Origin: Aalborgiella sp040079635
Lineage (GTDB): Bacteria; Pseudomonadota; Gammaproteobacteria; Burkholderiales; Burkholderiaceae_C
Length of the DNA stretch: 64,000 nucleotides
Direction of reading: 5' to 3'
Assembly: GCA_040079635.1 (NCBI GenBank)
Contig: JBEBJY010000001.1
Span: 109,803-173,802, forward strand
Shown: positions 24,800 through 32,964 of the stretch, in pieces
Numbering within the stretch: the first letter of the stretch is position 1
Layout of the letters: each line of letters begins with the position of its first letter
Made by a program: the position numbers and the translations under genes
Notes under the pieces: generated by a model
Seen by the model: only the letters and a program-made list of their open reading frames with translations
Database searches by the model: none
What the model was told of the DNA's origin: nothing

Positions 24800-26668
24800 G
24801 TGCAAACAACAAAATCTTCTCTTGCAGCGCTTACCTTGAGCGCTATCGGTGTGGTTTACGGCGATATTGGAACCAGTGTTCTGTATGCGATGAAAGAGGT
24901 TTTTGGCTCAGGCCATGTCCCTTTCACGCCAGACAATATCTACGGCATTTTGTCCATTTTCTTTTGGACGCTCACCGTTATCGTTTCCATCAAATACGTG
25001 GTTTTGGTGTTGCGGGCCGACAACCACGGCGAAGGTGGGTTGGTGGCGATGCTGGCTCTGGCTTCGCAAGCCGTCAAAGACAAACCGCAGCTGCGCGGTG
25101 TGCTGCTCACGGTGGGTATTTTTGGTACTTGCTTGTTTTATGGCGATGGTGTCATCACACCTGCTATTTCCGTGCTGGGCGCGATGGAAGGTTTAGAGGT
25201 TATTTCTCCCACCTTCAAGCAATACGTTGTCCCTTTGACGCTGGTGATTTTGTTTTGCCTGTTTTTAGTGCAAAAAAAGGGCACAGCAGGCATCGGAAAG
25301 TTTTTTGGCCCCATCACTTTGGTATGGTTTGCCGTGTTAGCCGTGCTGGGCGTGATGCATATTGCAACCAATCCAGCTATTCTTTGGGCCATCAGCCCGC
25401 ATTACGCCCTCGGTTTCATGTGGGCCAATCCTGGCATTACCTTCATTATTTTGGGTGCTGTGGTGCTGTGCGTCACAGGCGCAGAGGCTTTGTATGCTGA
25501 TTTAGGCCACTTCGGCAAAAAACCCATCCGCTTGGCTTGGTTTAGCGTGGTGATGCCTGCCTTGGTGCTGAATTATTTCGGTCAAGGTGCGCTTTTGCTT
25601 AAAAACCCTGAAGCCGTTAAAAATCCGTTCTACTTGATGGCACCGGATTGGGCGTTGATTCCTTTGCTGGTGCTAGCCACCTTGGCTGCTGTGATTGCCT
25701 CACAAGCGCTCATAACAGGTGCTTTCAGCGTGACCAAACAAGTGATTCAGCTCGGTTATTTGCCGCGCTTGAACATTTTGCACACCAGTGTGCGCGAGGC
25801 TGGTCAGATCTACATCCCATTTGTGAACTGGGGCTTGTTTGTCGCTATCGTCTTGGCTGTGGTGATGTTTAAAACATCGGGCAATTTGGCGGCGGCTTAC
25901 GGCATTGCCGTGACAACAGACATGCTGATCACCACGATTTTGACGTTCTATGTGATTCGCTACGGCTGGAAATACCCACTGTGGCTGTGCGTTGTGGCAA
26001 CGGGTTGGTTTTTTGTCGTCGATTTTGCGTTTTTTTCATCGAATTTGCTCAAATTGTTTGCGGGTGGCTGGTTCCCGTTGGCGATTGGCGGTGCCATATT
26101 TACTTTGATGATGACTTGGAAGCAAGGGCGTCACATGTTGGCAGAGAAGCAAAAAGTCGATGCTATCGATCTCAAAGACTTCTTGCAATCCGTTTTTGTA
26201 AATCCGCCAACACGAGTAGATGGTACGGCTGTTTTCTTAACAGCTGACAAGGGCGTCGTTCCCAACGCTTTGCTCCACAATTTGAAACACAATAAAGTGC
26301 TGCATGAGAGAAACCTTTTTGTCACTTGGCGCAGCCATGAAGTGCCGTGGATTGGCATGTCCAAGCGCTTGGAGGTGGAATCTTTAGGCCATCACTGCTG
26401 GCAAGTGGTGTTGAATTACGGCTTTAAAAATGACCCTGACGTGCCAGCCGCGCTGCAGCAAATGAAAGGCCGTGGCTGCGAGATGGAGCCTATGACGACC
26501 AGTTATTTCTTGTCCCGCGACACCGTGGTTCCTACCTTGGGCGAAGGTATGGCACCTTGGCGTGAAAAGCTGTTTGCGCAAATGCACCACAATGCCAGCG
26601 GCGCAGCTGATTTCTTGAACTTACCGACGAATTCGGTGGTGGAATTGGGTTCGAAAATCGAAATTTAA
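24800..26668 (+). CDS. kup: Potassium uptake protein Kup
   Basis: A 622-residue potassium/proton symporter of the Kup/HAK family, with about twelve membrane segments in the first 430 residues and a cytoplasmic C-terminal domain. The signature GVVYGDIGTSVLYAMKE is at residues 17-33. No ATG is available, so the GTG at 24800 is taken as start; no clear ribosome binding site precedes it. The stop and the next gene's start share a base (TAATG), so the two are translationally coupled. The upstream 217-base gap holds no gene that I can see. Confidence 0.95.
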   Translation: MQTTKSSLAALTLSAIGVVYGDIGTSVLYAMKEVFGSGHVPFTPDNIYGILSIFFWTLTVIVSIKYVVLVLRADNHGEGGLVAMLALASQAVKDKPQLRGVLLTVGIFGTCLFYGDGVITPAISVLGAMEGLEVISPTFKQYVVPLTLVILFCLFLVQKKGTAGIGKFFGPITLVWFAVLAVLGVMHIATNPAILWAISPHYALGFMWANPGITFIILGAVVLCVTGAEALYADLGHFGKKPIRLAWFSVVMPALVLNYFGQGALLLKNPEAVKNPFYLMAPDWALIPLLVLATLAAVIASQALITGAFSVTKQVIQLGYLPRLNILHTSVREAGQIYIPFVNWGLFVAIVLAVVMFKTSGNLAAAYGIAVTTDMLITTILTFYVIRYGWKYPLWLCVVATGWFFVVDFAFFSSNLLKLFAGGWFPLAIGGAIFTLMMTWKQGRHMLAEKQKVDAIDLKDFLQSVFVNPPTRVDGTAVFLTADKGVVPNALLHNLKHNKVLHERNLFVTWRSHEVPWIGMSKRLEVESLGHHCWQVVLNYGFKNDPDVPAALQQMKGRGCEMEPMTTSYFLSRDTVVPTLGEGMAPWREKLFAQMHHNASGAADFLNLPTNSVVELGSKIEI

Positions 26669-27846
26669 TGCGGTTTTTTAAAGACATCAGCTTGTCTGCA
26701 TTTACAGCAGGCTTTGTCGCCGTGCTGGTGGGCTTCACCAGCTCAGTCGCCATCGTTTTTCAAGCCGCGCTGGCTTTTAAAGCCACACCAGAACAGTTGA
26801 CGTCTTGGATATGGGCGCTGGGTCTGGGCATGGGGCTGTGCAGCTTGATACCGTCCCTTTGGCTGCGTAAGCCGGTCATGATTGCTTGGAGCACACCGGG
26901 TGCTGCTGTTTTGGCCACGGCTGGCTTGGCTGGTGGATTTAGTATGAACGAAGCGGTAGGCGCATTTATGGCTTGCGCCGCGCTGATCACCTTGTTTGGC
27001 GTCACCGGTTGGTTTGAACGGGTGATGAACCGCATCCCCGTAGAGATCGCTTCGGCCTTGCTCGCGGGCGTTTTAGCGCGGTTTGGTTTGCAGGCTTTTA
27101 CCGCCGCTCAAACGGCGTTACCGCTGGTGGTGCTGATGTTGTTGAGCTACCTGTTATTGAAACGCAGATCACCTCGTTATGCCATCCCCACAACACTTTT
27201 AGTTGCTATAGTATATGTAGCAATAAACGATTTATTTATGCCGGCTAAGGTGGTTTTTGAGCTTGCAAAACCCGTCTTTATCATGCCTGTCTTTACATGG
27301 AGTGCGATGGTCAGCCTTGCGCTGCCGCTGTTTATTGTGACCATGGCGTCGCAAAACTTGCCTGGCGTTGCCGCCATCAAAGCGGCGGGTTACGGCATGC
27401 CGTTGTCAAAAATCATCACCTTGACGGGGCTGGCAACGATGGTTTTAGCGCCTTTTGGCGCGTTTGCCTTGAACCTCAGCGCCATCACCGCAGCGATTTG
27501 CATGGGTAAAGAAGCACACCCTGATCCAGCCAAGCGCTACACCGCTGCCGTGTCGTGCGGTGCGATTTATATCGTTATTGGGCTGCTGGGTGGGGCTTTT
27601 ATCGGTGTTTTGATGTCGTTTCCCAAAGAATTGATCGCTGCCATCGCTGGATTGGCGCTTTTGGGCACGATTGGCAATGGTTTGGCCGTAGCCGTGCAAG
27701 ATGAATCGCGCCGCGAAGCGGCTATCATTACTTTCCTAGTCACGCTCTCGGGTGTGGTGATAGCCGGTGTTGGCTCAGCCTTTTGGGGTGTGGTCGCAGG
27801 CGCTGTTGCGCTTTTTGTGCAACAGTACGGTAAAAGTAAACCATAA
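26668..27846 (+). CDS. benE: Benzoate/proton symporter BenE family
   Basis: A 392-residue inner-membrane protein with about eleven or twelve hydrophobic segments, matching the BenE family (start region FVAVLVGFTSSVAIVFQAA, and later TMASQNLPGVAAIKAAGYG). No benzoate catabolic genes are adjacent, so the substrate is uncertain. It is coupled to kup by TAATG. A full copy of the palindromic element (27204-27258) encodes residues about 180-197 in a loop after a membrane segment (VAIVYVAINDLFMPAKVVF). gshB follows 14 bases downstream. Confidence 0.88.
   Translation: MRFFKDISLSAFTAGFVAVLVGFTSSVAIVFQAALAFKATPEQLTSWIWALGLGMGLCSLIPSLWLRKPVMIAWSTPGAAVLATAGLAGGFSMNEAVGAFMACAALITLFGVTGWFERVMNRIPVEIASALLAGVLARFGLQAFTAAQTALPLVVLMLLSYLLLKRRSPRYAIPTTLLVAIVYVAINDLFMPAKVVFELAKPVFIMPVFTWSAMVSLALPLFIVTMASQNLPGVAAIKAAGYGMPLSKIITLTGLATMVLAPFGAFALNLSAITAAICMGKEAHPDPAKRYTAAVSCGAIYIVIGLLGGAFIGVLMSFPKELIAAIAGLALLGTIGNGLAVAVQDESRREAAIITFLVTLSGVVIAGVGSAFWGVVAGAVALFVQQYGKSKP
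27204..27258 (+). repeat. Palindromic element copy 6, inside benE
   Basis: Hairpin arms GCTAT and GTAGC, then a diverged middle (AATAAACGATTTATTTATG) and a conserved end CCGGCTAAGGTGGTTTTT. It is read as MPAKVVF in the same frame as TPAKVIF of the glycosyltransferase copy. The diverged middle suggests an older copy. Confidence 0.7.
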
Positions 27847-27860
27847 AGCAAGCGTAAAAA

Positions 27861-28817
27861 ATGCACATCCTATTCATTGCCGACCCGTTAGACACCTTCA
27901 AAATCTACAAAGACACGACGTTTGCCATGATGCGAGAAGCGCAAAAGCGTGGGCACACGCTCAGCGTGTGTGAGCCCAAAGACATCATGTGGCAGCGCGG
28001 TGGGGTGGTCACGGCGTTTGTTCGCGACATCACCTTGACCGGAGACAAAGACGTTTGGTACACCGCTAAGCAGCAGCACCCAAACGAGCGCCCTCAGGCG
28101 TTGAGAGACTTTGGCGCTGTCGTCATGCGCAAAGACCCGCCGTTTGATTCGGAGTTTTTTTATGCGACCCATTTGCTGGAGCAAGCTGAGCGCGAAGGGG
28201 CCAAAGTCTTCAACAAACCGCGTGCGCTACGTGATCACCCAGAAAAACTGGCGATCATGGAGTTCCCACAATTCATCGGCCCCACGCTGGTGACGCGCGA
28301 TGCAGATGACATCAAACGCTTCCATGCAGAGCACCAAGATATCATCTTGAAACCGCTGGACGGCATGGGCGGCATGGGTATCTTCCGCGTCAAAGCCGAT
28401 GGCTTGAACCTAGGCGGTATCATCGAAACGCTGAACAAAGACGGTGCTGAGACGGTGATGGTGCAGAAGTTTTTACCCGCTATTTCAGAAGGTGACAAGC
28501 GGATTTTGGTCATTGGCGGCAAACCGGTGCCTTTCAGCCTGGCCCGCATTCCGCAGGGCGGCGAGGTGCGTGGCAACTTGGCAGCAGGTGGCAAAGGTGT
28601 GGCACAGCCTTTGAGCGAACGGGACTATGAAATCGCCAACGCCTTAGGTCCGATTCTGGCCAGCCGGGGTTTGCTCCTCGTGGGGCTGGATGTGATTGGT
28701 GACTCGCTGACCGAGATCAACGTCACCAGTCCGACGTGTTTTCAAGAAATTAACGACCAAATGGGTTGTGATGTGGCGGCGCTGTTTATATCGGCGTTGG
28801 AGCAAGCTGCCGCTTAA
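27861..28817 (+). CDS. gshB: Glutathione synthetase
   Basis: A 318-residue ATP-grasp enzyme that joins gamma-glutamylcysteine and glycine. The N-terminal domain begins HILFIADPLDTFKIYKDTTF; the ATP-binding glycine loop is DGMGGMGIFRV, and a metal-binding stretch TEINVTSPTCFQEI lies near the C-terminus. Length is typical. It is on the same strand as gshA, kup and benE. A dRS3-like inverted repeat begins 11 bases after its stop. Confidence 0.96.
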   Translation: MHILFIADPLDTFKIYKDTTFAMMREAQKRGHTLSVCEPKDIMWQRGGVVTAFVRDITLTGDKDVWYTAKQQHPNERPQALRDFGAVVMRKDPPFDSEFFYATHLLEQAEREGAKVFNKPRALRDHPEKLAIMEFPQFIGPTLVTRDADDIKRFHAEHQDIILKPLDGMGGMGIFRVKADGLNLGGIIETLNKDGAETVMVQKFLPAISEGDKRILVIGGKPVPFSLARIPQGGEVRGNLAAGGKGVAQPLSERDYEIANALGPILASRGLLLVGLDVIGDSLTEINVTSPTCFQEINDQMGCDVAALFISALEQAAA

Positions 28818-28827
28818 ACAGGGTGCA

Positions 28828-28853
28828 TGGATTCCCGCCTGCGCGGGAATGAC
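28828..28853. repeat. dRS3-like inverted repeat, copy 2
   Basis: ATTCCCGCCTGCGCGGGAAT at 28831-28850 fits ATTCCC-N8-GGGAAT, with the flanks TGG and GAC inverted relative to the copy at 19753. It lies between the convergent gshB and panE-like genes and could act as a shared transcript end, though a T-run is only weak (CTTTT at 28856-28860). Confidence 0.75.
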
Positions 28854-28858
28854 GGCTT

Positions 28859-29842
28859 TTAATACAAGCCGCGTACACGCGCATGCAGGCGTGCAAGGCC
28901 TAGCAGGGCATCTGTGTACGGCGTTGTCACTTGGGTAAGTTGCCCCAGCTCCTTCACTGCGCCTACCAAAGCATCTAACTCAACGGCTTTACCCGCTTCC
29001 ACGTCTTGCAACATGGAGGTTTTGAAGCTGCCCAGCTTGCGTGTCACGGCGTGTCGGTCTTCGGGCTGCTGGTCAATGGGGATGCCCAAACGTGCACCGA
29101 TGTCTTTGGCTTCCAGCATCACGTTGGAGCAAAAACCACGCACCAAGTCATCATCCAGCACTTGGCTAGAAGTCGCACCCGTGATGGCGCTGACTGGGTT
29201 CATGGTCATATTGCCCCAAAGCTTGAACCAGATGTCGCGTTGGATTTGCTCAGCGATGGGTGCTTCAAAACCCGCTTTTTCAAGCAGCGCTGCCAAAGCT
29301 TTGATGCGAGGTGATAGCTTTCCCGACGGCTCACCTACGATGATTTTGTTGCCAAACGCGTGGCGAATCACCCCCGGACTGATCACCGAGCAGCTAGCAT
29401 GCACCACACCGCCGATGATGTGATGCGCAGGAATGGCTGCGGCAATGTCGCCTGCTGCATCCACGCTGGTGAGGGCACGGTTTGCCAGTTCGCCCCCAAA
29501 ACCTTGCAAAAACCACCACGGCACGCCGTTCATTGCGGTCAGCACGACGGTGTCTTTGCCTAGCAAGGGGGCGATTTGCTGTGCCACTTCACGCAGCGCG
29601 GGTGCCTTGACCGCGATGATGACAAGGTCTTGTACACCCAGCTCCGCAGCGCTGTTGCTGGCATGTACTTTGTGGGTTTGTTCTGCTTGTGTCCCTGATT
29701 GCAGCTTCAAGCCCTGCGTTTGCAAAGCCGCCAGCGTAGCGCCCCGAGCTAGAAAGCTGACGTCACAGCCCGCTCGCGCCAAGCCCGCCCCCAGCCAGCC
29801 GCCAATAGCGCCAGCGCCTACGATGCAGATACGATTAAACAT
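28859..29842 (-). CDS. panE: 2-dehydropantoate 2-reductase family protein
   Basis: A 327-residue NADPH-dependent oxidoreductase of the ketopantoate reductase family. The Rossmann loop is GAGAIGG (9-15), and the C-terminal helical domain carries NMTMNPVSAITGA. Many PanE-like proteins act on other 2-oxoacids. It is the last gene of the minus-strand run that begins at hpaR, but a 140-base gap holding a palindromic element separates it from the aldolase, so it may be transcribed apart. True pantothenate function is likely but unproven. Confidence 0.82.
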   Translation of the reverse strand: MFNRICIVGAGAIGGWLGAGLARAGCDVSFLARGATLAALQTQGLKLQSGTQAEQTHKVHASNSAAELGVQDLVIIAVKAPALREVAQQIAPLLGKDTVVLTAMNGVPWWFLQGFGGELANRALTSVDAAGDIAAAIPAHHIIGGVVHASCSVISPGVIRHAFGNKIIVGEPSGKLSPRIKALAALLEKAGFEAPIAEQIQRDIWFKLWGNMTMNPVSAITGATSSQVLDDDLVRGFCSNVMLEAKDIGARLGIPIDQQPEDRHAVTRKLGSFKTSMLQDVEAGKAVELDALVGAVKELGQLTQVTTPYTDALLGLARLHARVRGLY

Positions 29843-29899
29843 GGTTCTTCCGGTTAAAAACGTTATTAAATATCATTAATTTTCAGTGCTTAAATTGGC

Positions 29900-29946
29900 A
29901 TGTAGCCGGCGTATTTATTGCCTAAATAGCTATAAAATAAATAGCA
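29900..29946 (-). repeat. Palindromic element copy 7, intergenic upstream of panE
   Basis: Reverse orientation: TGTAGCCGGCGTATTTATTG, then CCTAAATAGCTATAAAATAAATAGCA with intact arms. This is one of the best copies. It lies between the class II aldolase stop and the panE start, both on the minus strand, so on the transcript it is in the forward orientation. Confidence 0.9.
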
Positions 29947-29982
29947 AAAACCAATGAATTCGTGATGTCTATTGACTATTTT

Positions 29983-30738
29983 CTATTGTTTGTAACTGTC
30001 ATCCGCTTTGTCTACCAAGCGTCGCATGGCATCAAACACATCGCGACCAGCGCCAAATTTGGCGTCAAACTGCAGCGAGTCGCGGGTGCATTTTGCGGCG
30101 ACGGGTTCTGCAATGGGAATCGCTGCACCCATGCTGAGCGTCGCTAGCTGGATTTCGCAGGCGCGCTGTAGCGTCCATAGCGTGACAAAAGTTTGTGGCA
30201 GCGTTTGTCCCCAAGCCAACAAACCATGGTTGCGCAAAATGACCGCTGGTTTGTTGCCTATGTTTTTCAGCAAACGCGGCGCTTCATCGGCATGGATGGT
30301 GATGCCCTCAAAGTCATGGTAAGCCACCATGTCATGTAGCTGAGCCGAATAAAAGTTGTTCTGCGCTAAACCAACTGCCGAGCACGCCACCGCCACGCCC
30401 GCTGTGGTGTGCGTGTGCATGATGCAGTGCGCGTCGGGCAAGCTGTCGTGAATCGCGGCATGGACGGTGAAACCAGCTGGGTTCACGGGGTAAATCGAAT
30501 CATCCAAAATTTTGCCGTGGATGTCGATTTTGACCAAATTGCTTGCCGTCACCTCGCTGTAGTGCAGGCCAAAAGGGTTGATGAGGAACTGCTTCTGTCC
30601 ACTTGTGACCGAATCTGGCAGCCGCAGGGTGATGTGGTTGTAAATCATCTCGGTCCAACCGAGCATGTTGAAAACGCGGTAGGCGGCAGCTAGTTCGATA
30701 CGGGCTAGCCATTCGTCTGGGTGCATGGAGGGATTCAT
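29983..30738 (-). CDS. Class II aldolase/adducin family protein
   Basis: A 251-residue zinc-type aldolase/adducin domain protein. Candidate metal ligands are H108 and H110 in CIMHTHTTAG and H171 in ILRNHGLLAWG, with H93 in VHAAIH. ATG 30738 is used; a TTG two codons upstream is possible. It follows hpaH by 25 bases in the position where hpa operons usually carry hpaI, the 2,4-dihydroxyhept-2-ene-1,7-dioate aldolase, which has an unrelated sequence (HpcH/HpaI family). It could therefore be the aldolase of the last pathway step, but this is inference. Confidence 0.85.
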   Translation of the reverse strand: MNPSMHPDEWLARIELAAAYRVFNMLGWTEMIYNHITLRLPDSVTSGQKQFLINPFGLHYSEVTASNLVKIDIHGKILDDSIYPVNPAGFTVHAAIHDSLPDAHCIMHTHTTAGVAVACSAVGLAQNNFYSAQLHDMVAYHDFEGITIHADEAPRLLKNIGNKPAVILRNHGLLAWGQTLPQTFVTLWTLQRACEIQLATLSMGAAIPIAEPVAAKCTRDSLQFDAKFGAGRDVFDAMRRLVDKADDSYKQ

Positions 30739-30763
30739 AAGCAAATGTCTTTAATTTGATGCG

Positions 30764-31567
30764 CTAAACAAAACGGAAGGCTATAGCGCCTAGCGAGCCA
30801 TAGTCGGCATGGAAGGTATCGCCCGGCAAAGCTGTGGTGGGACGGGTGAAGGAGCCGCCTAGCACCACTTCACCAGCTTCCAAAAATTCGCCCCAAGGCG
30901 CGAGTTTGTTCGCCAGCCAAGCCACGCCATTGGCAGGGTGGTTCAACACGGCAGCGGCGACGCCAGATTCTTCAATCACGCCGTTTTTGTAGAGCAAGGC
31001 ACTGACCCAGCGCAGGTCAACAGCATCCGGCTTAATAGGGCGACCACCCAGAATGATGCCCGCATTGGCAGCGTTGTCGGAAATCGTGTCGAACACCTTG
31101 CGTGGGGCTTTGGTGTGGCGGTCGAATTGTTCGATGCGGGCATCGATGATTTCTATGGCGGGCACGACGTAATCGGTCGCGGCCAGTACGTCAAATATGG
31201 TGACATTCGGCCCTTGTAGGCGTTTGCCTAAGACAAAAGCTAGTTCCACTTCAACCCGTGGGGCAATGAAGCGATTGAACGGAATGTCACTGCCTTCCGG
31301 GAAAAACATATCGTCCAGCAGCGTGCCGTAATCTGGTTCGTTGATCTGGCTGCTCTGTTGCATGGCGCGCGAGGTCAGGCCGATTTTGTGGCCTTTGGCA
31401 ACGCGGCCTTCTTTGATTTTGAGCGCTACCCACGCTTTGGAGATGGCATAGCCGTCTTCAATCGTCATGTCGGGATAGCGTTTGGAAAAGTGTTCAACTT
31501 GGGTGCGGGTCTTTTCGGCTTGGTTTAATTCAGCGGCAAGTTGGGCGATAAGTGTTTCAGAAAACAT
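30764..31567 (-). CDS. hpaH: 2-oxo-hept-4-ene-1,7-dioate hydratase
   Basis: A 267-residue hydratase of the homoprotocatechuate meta-cleavage pathway, with the fumarylacetoacetase-like fold. Metal-binding glutamates lie in RVEVELAFVLG (about 104-114); KIGLTSRAMQQ is the family's substrate-side loop. The start is MFSETLIA at 31567, preceded by GAAGGA; the in-frame ATG five codons upstream is not used. Length equals E. coli HpaH as recalled. It lies between hpaF and the class II aldolase. Confidence 0.93.
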   Translation of the reverse strand: MFSETLIAQLAAELNQAEKTRTQVEHFSKRYPDMTIEDGYAISKAWVALKIKEGRVAKGHKIGLTSRAMQQSSQINEPDYGTLLDDMFFPEGSDIPFNRFIAPRVEVELAFVLGKRLQGPNVTIFDVLAATDYVVPAIEIIDARIEQFDRHTKAPRKVFDTISDNAANAGIILGGRPIKPDAVDLRWVSALLYKNGVIEESGVAAAVLNHPANGVAWLANKLAPWGEFLEAGEVVLGGSFTRPTTALPGDTFHADYGSLGAIAFRFV

Positions 31568-31593
31568 GGGTCCTTCTTTCAAACTTTGTTGAT

Positions 31594-31998
31594 TTAACTT
31601 TTATTAAACAAAGGGTGCAAATTGCTGTGCTTGCCATCAAACACTTCTTTGCCTTCGTCAATTTGCAGAGTGATGCCAATATGACGTTGCGCGAAGATGG
31701 GTTGAAAATGCGCCTTGGTTGCTGCTAGCAAAGCATCTCCAGCTCGTTTTTGCGTGGCTTCCGAACGGCCTTTGCCCATGCGTAGGTTGAGGTACACAAA
31801 AGCGTAATCTGCCTTGCCATCCGCCACCGCGTAATGCGGCGCGGGGTAGGCCAGTACACGGGTGCCGCCCGTCGGGTAGACCTGTGCGCCGTTGTCGTCC
31901 TGCACGCCCAGCATGGTATCGGCTAGGCTGCGGCACAAGGCCGTCATGTCCGTCTCTTTGTCGAGGTTGGCGGTGTAAAGAATCACAAGGTGCGGCAT
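31594..31998 (-). CDS. hpaF: 5-carboxymethyl-2-hydroxymuconate isomerase
   Basis: A 134-residue isomerase of the tautomerase superfamily, the step after HpaE in homoprotocatechuate breakdown. It starts MPHLVILYTANLDKE, so the catalytic P2 is in place after removal of methionine. The C-terminal ITLQIDEGKEVFDGKHSNLH is typical of the family. It begins one base after the hpaD stop and is part of the operon. Confidence 0.94.
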   Translation of the reverse strand: MPHLVILYTANLDKETDMTALCRSLADTMLGVQDDNGAQVYPTGGTRVLAYPAPHYAVADGKADYAFVYLNLRMGKGRSEATQKRAGDALLAATKAHFQPIFAQRHIGITLQIDEGKEVFDGKHSNLHPLFNKS

Positions 31999-31999
31999 A

Positions 32000-32878
32000 T
32001 CAAGCTTTCGATGCTGCAGGGCTTAGAGGCACGACTGGAAAAATCGCATTGATCTGCCCCGTACCGCTAGATCCAAAGTAAGGCGTGATGACTTCCGCCT
32101 TCTCCTTATAACTGCGTCCACCCAGAGCGCCATACAGCATGGCTGTATCGTGCATGTCACCCTCGCCCCAGCACTTCTCGGCATACATGGGCAGCATGTC
32201 GATAACGGTGGCGTGCTCGCCACGCTCCCATAACTCCACCACGCGCAAATCAACTTGCTCCAAAAACGGGTCGTACACCTTGAACGCATATTCGGGGGCT
32301 TTGCCATTGTCGGCAAAATGATGCGAGAGCGAGCCACTGGCAAACACCGCCACAGTGCCGTCGTACTTATCTTCAATGGCGCGGCGCACGGCCAAACCAA
32401 AACGCTGACTTTCCTCCAGATCATGCCAATCACACCAGCCGCTGACGCAGATCACCTTGTAATGCTGGTCGCTGTTCATGTAACGCATGGGCACAAGTGT
32501 GCCGTATTGCAAATCTAGTGTGGTGTCAGAGTGGGCACGGCTTTTCACGCCCATCTCATTGGCAACATCAGCTATCAAATGCCCCAACTCAGGGTTGCCG
32601 GGATAGGCATAGGGCATGTTCTTGATGAAATGCGGCAGCTCGTTGCTGGTGTAAACGCCTTCAAATTTGGGTGCGCAATTGAGGTGGTATTCGCTGTTGA
32701 CCTGCCAATGCACGTCAAACACCACGATGGTGTCCACGCCCAGCGCGCGGCAGCGTCGGTCGATTTCTTTGTGGCCTGCAATGGCAGCATCACGTTTGCC
32801 AAAATGCGGCCCGGGAGATTCACACAGGTACATGCTGGGTACGTGGGTGATTTTTGCGACTAAGGCTAAGGTTCCCAT
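32000..32878 (-). CDS. hpaD: 3,4-dihydroxyphenylacetate 2,3-dioxygenase
   Basis: A 292-residue extradiol ring-cleavage enzyme of the LigB type. It matches E. coli HpaD closely over MGTLALVAKITHVPSMYL, VDTIVVFDVHW, EGVYTSNELPHFI and SSGTGQINAIFP. Iron ligands probably include H12 in THVPS and H57 in FDVHW. ATG 32878 follows GGAGACC; nine further in-frame codons upstream lie in the Burkholderiales repeat and are not used. It opens the aromatic ring of homoprotocatechuate. Confidence 0.95.
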   Translation of the reverse strand: MGTLALVAKITHVPSMYLCESPGPHFGKRDAAIAGHKEIDRRCRALGVDTIVVFDVHWQVNSEYHLNCAPKFEGVYTSNELPHFIKNMPYAYPGNPELGHLIADVANEMGVKSRAHSDTTLDLQYGTLVPMRYMNSDQHYKVICVSGWCDWHDLEESQRFGLAVRRAIEDKYDGTVAVFASGSLSHHFADNGKAPEYAFKVYDPFLEQVDLRVVELWERGEHATVIDMLPMYAEKCWGEGDMHDTAMLYGALGGRSYKEKAEVITPYFGSSGTGQINAIFPVVPLSPAASKA

Positions 32879-32893
32879 GTTAGGTCTCCTGAC

Positions 32894-32964
32894 GGGCCGC
32901 CCCAAAGGAGGCCTGTACCCCCTCGGGGGGCAGCGAATACACGAAGTGATTAGCGTGGGGGTTC
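32894..32964. repeat. Dispersed GC-rich Burkholderiales repeat
   Basis: The segment begins GGGCCGCCCCAAAGGAGGCC, continues with CCCCCTCGGGGGGCAGCGA and ends GCGTGGGGGTTCA. The middle is a strong CCCCC-GGGGG palindrome. I recognise this layout from many Comamonadaceae and related genomes as an intergenic repeat. Here it lies inside the hpa operon, between hpaE and hpaD, and its last base is in the hpaE stop codon. Confidence 0.7.

Noticed and set aside
25340..25392. Element-like block in kup (TAGCCGTGCTGGGCGTGATG...CCAGCTATTC)
   Set aside because: Spacing is right but few core bases match, and the protein here reads as ordinary Kup sequence.
24769..25500. A 243-residue open frame overlapping kup in another frame
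   Set aside because: The Kup frame carries the family signature and continues for 622 residues; the other frame is rich in Arg/His/Cys typical of an out-of-frame reading.
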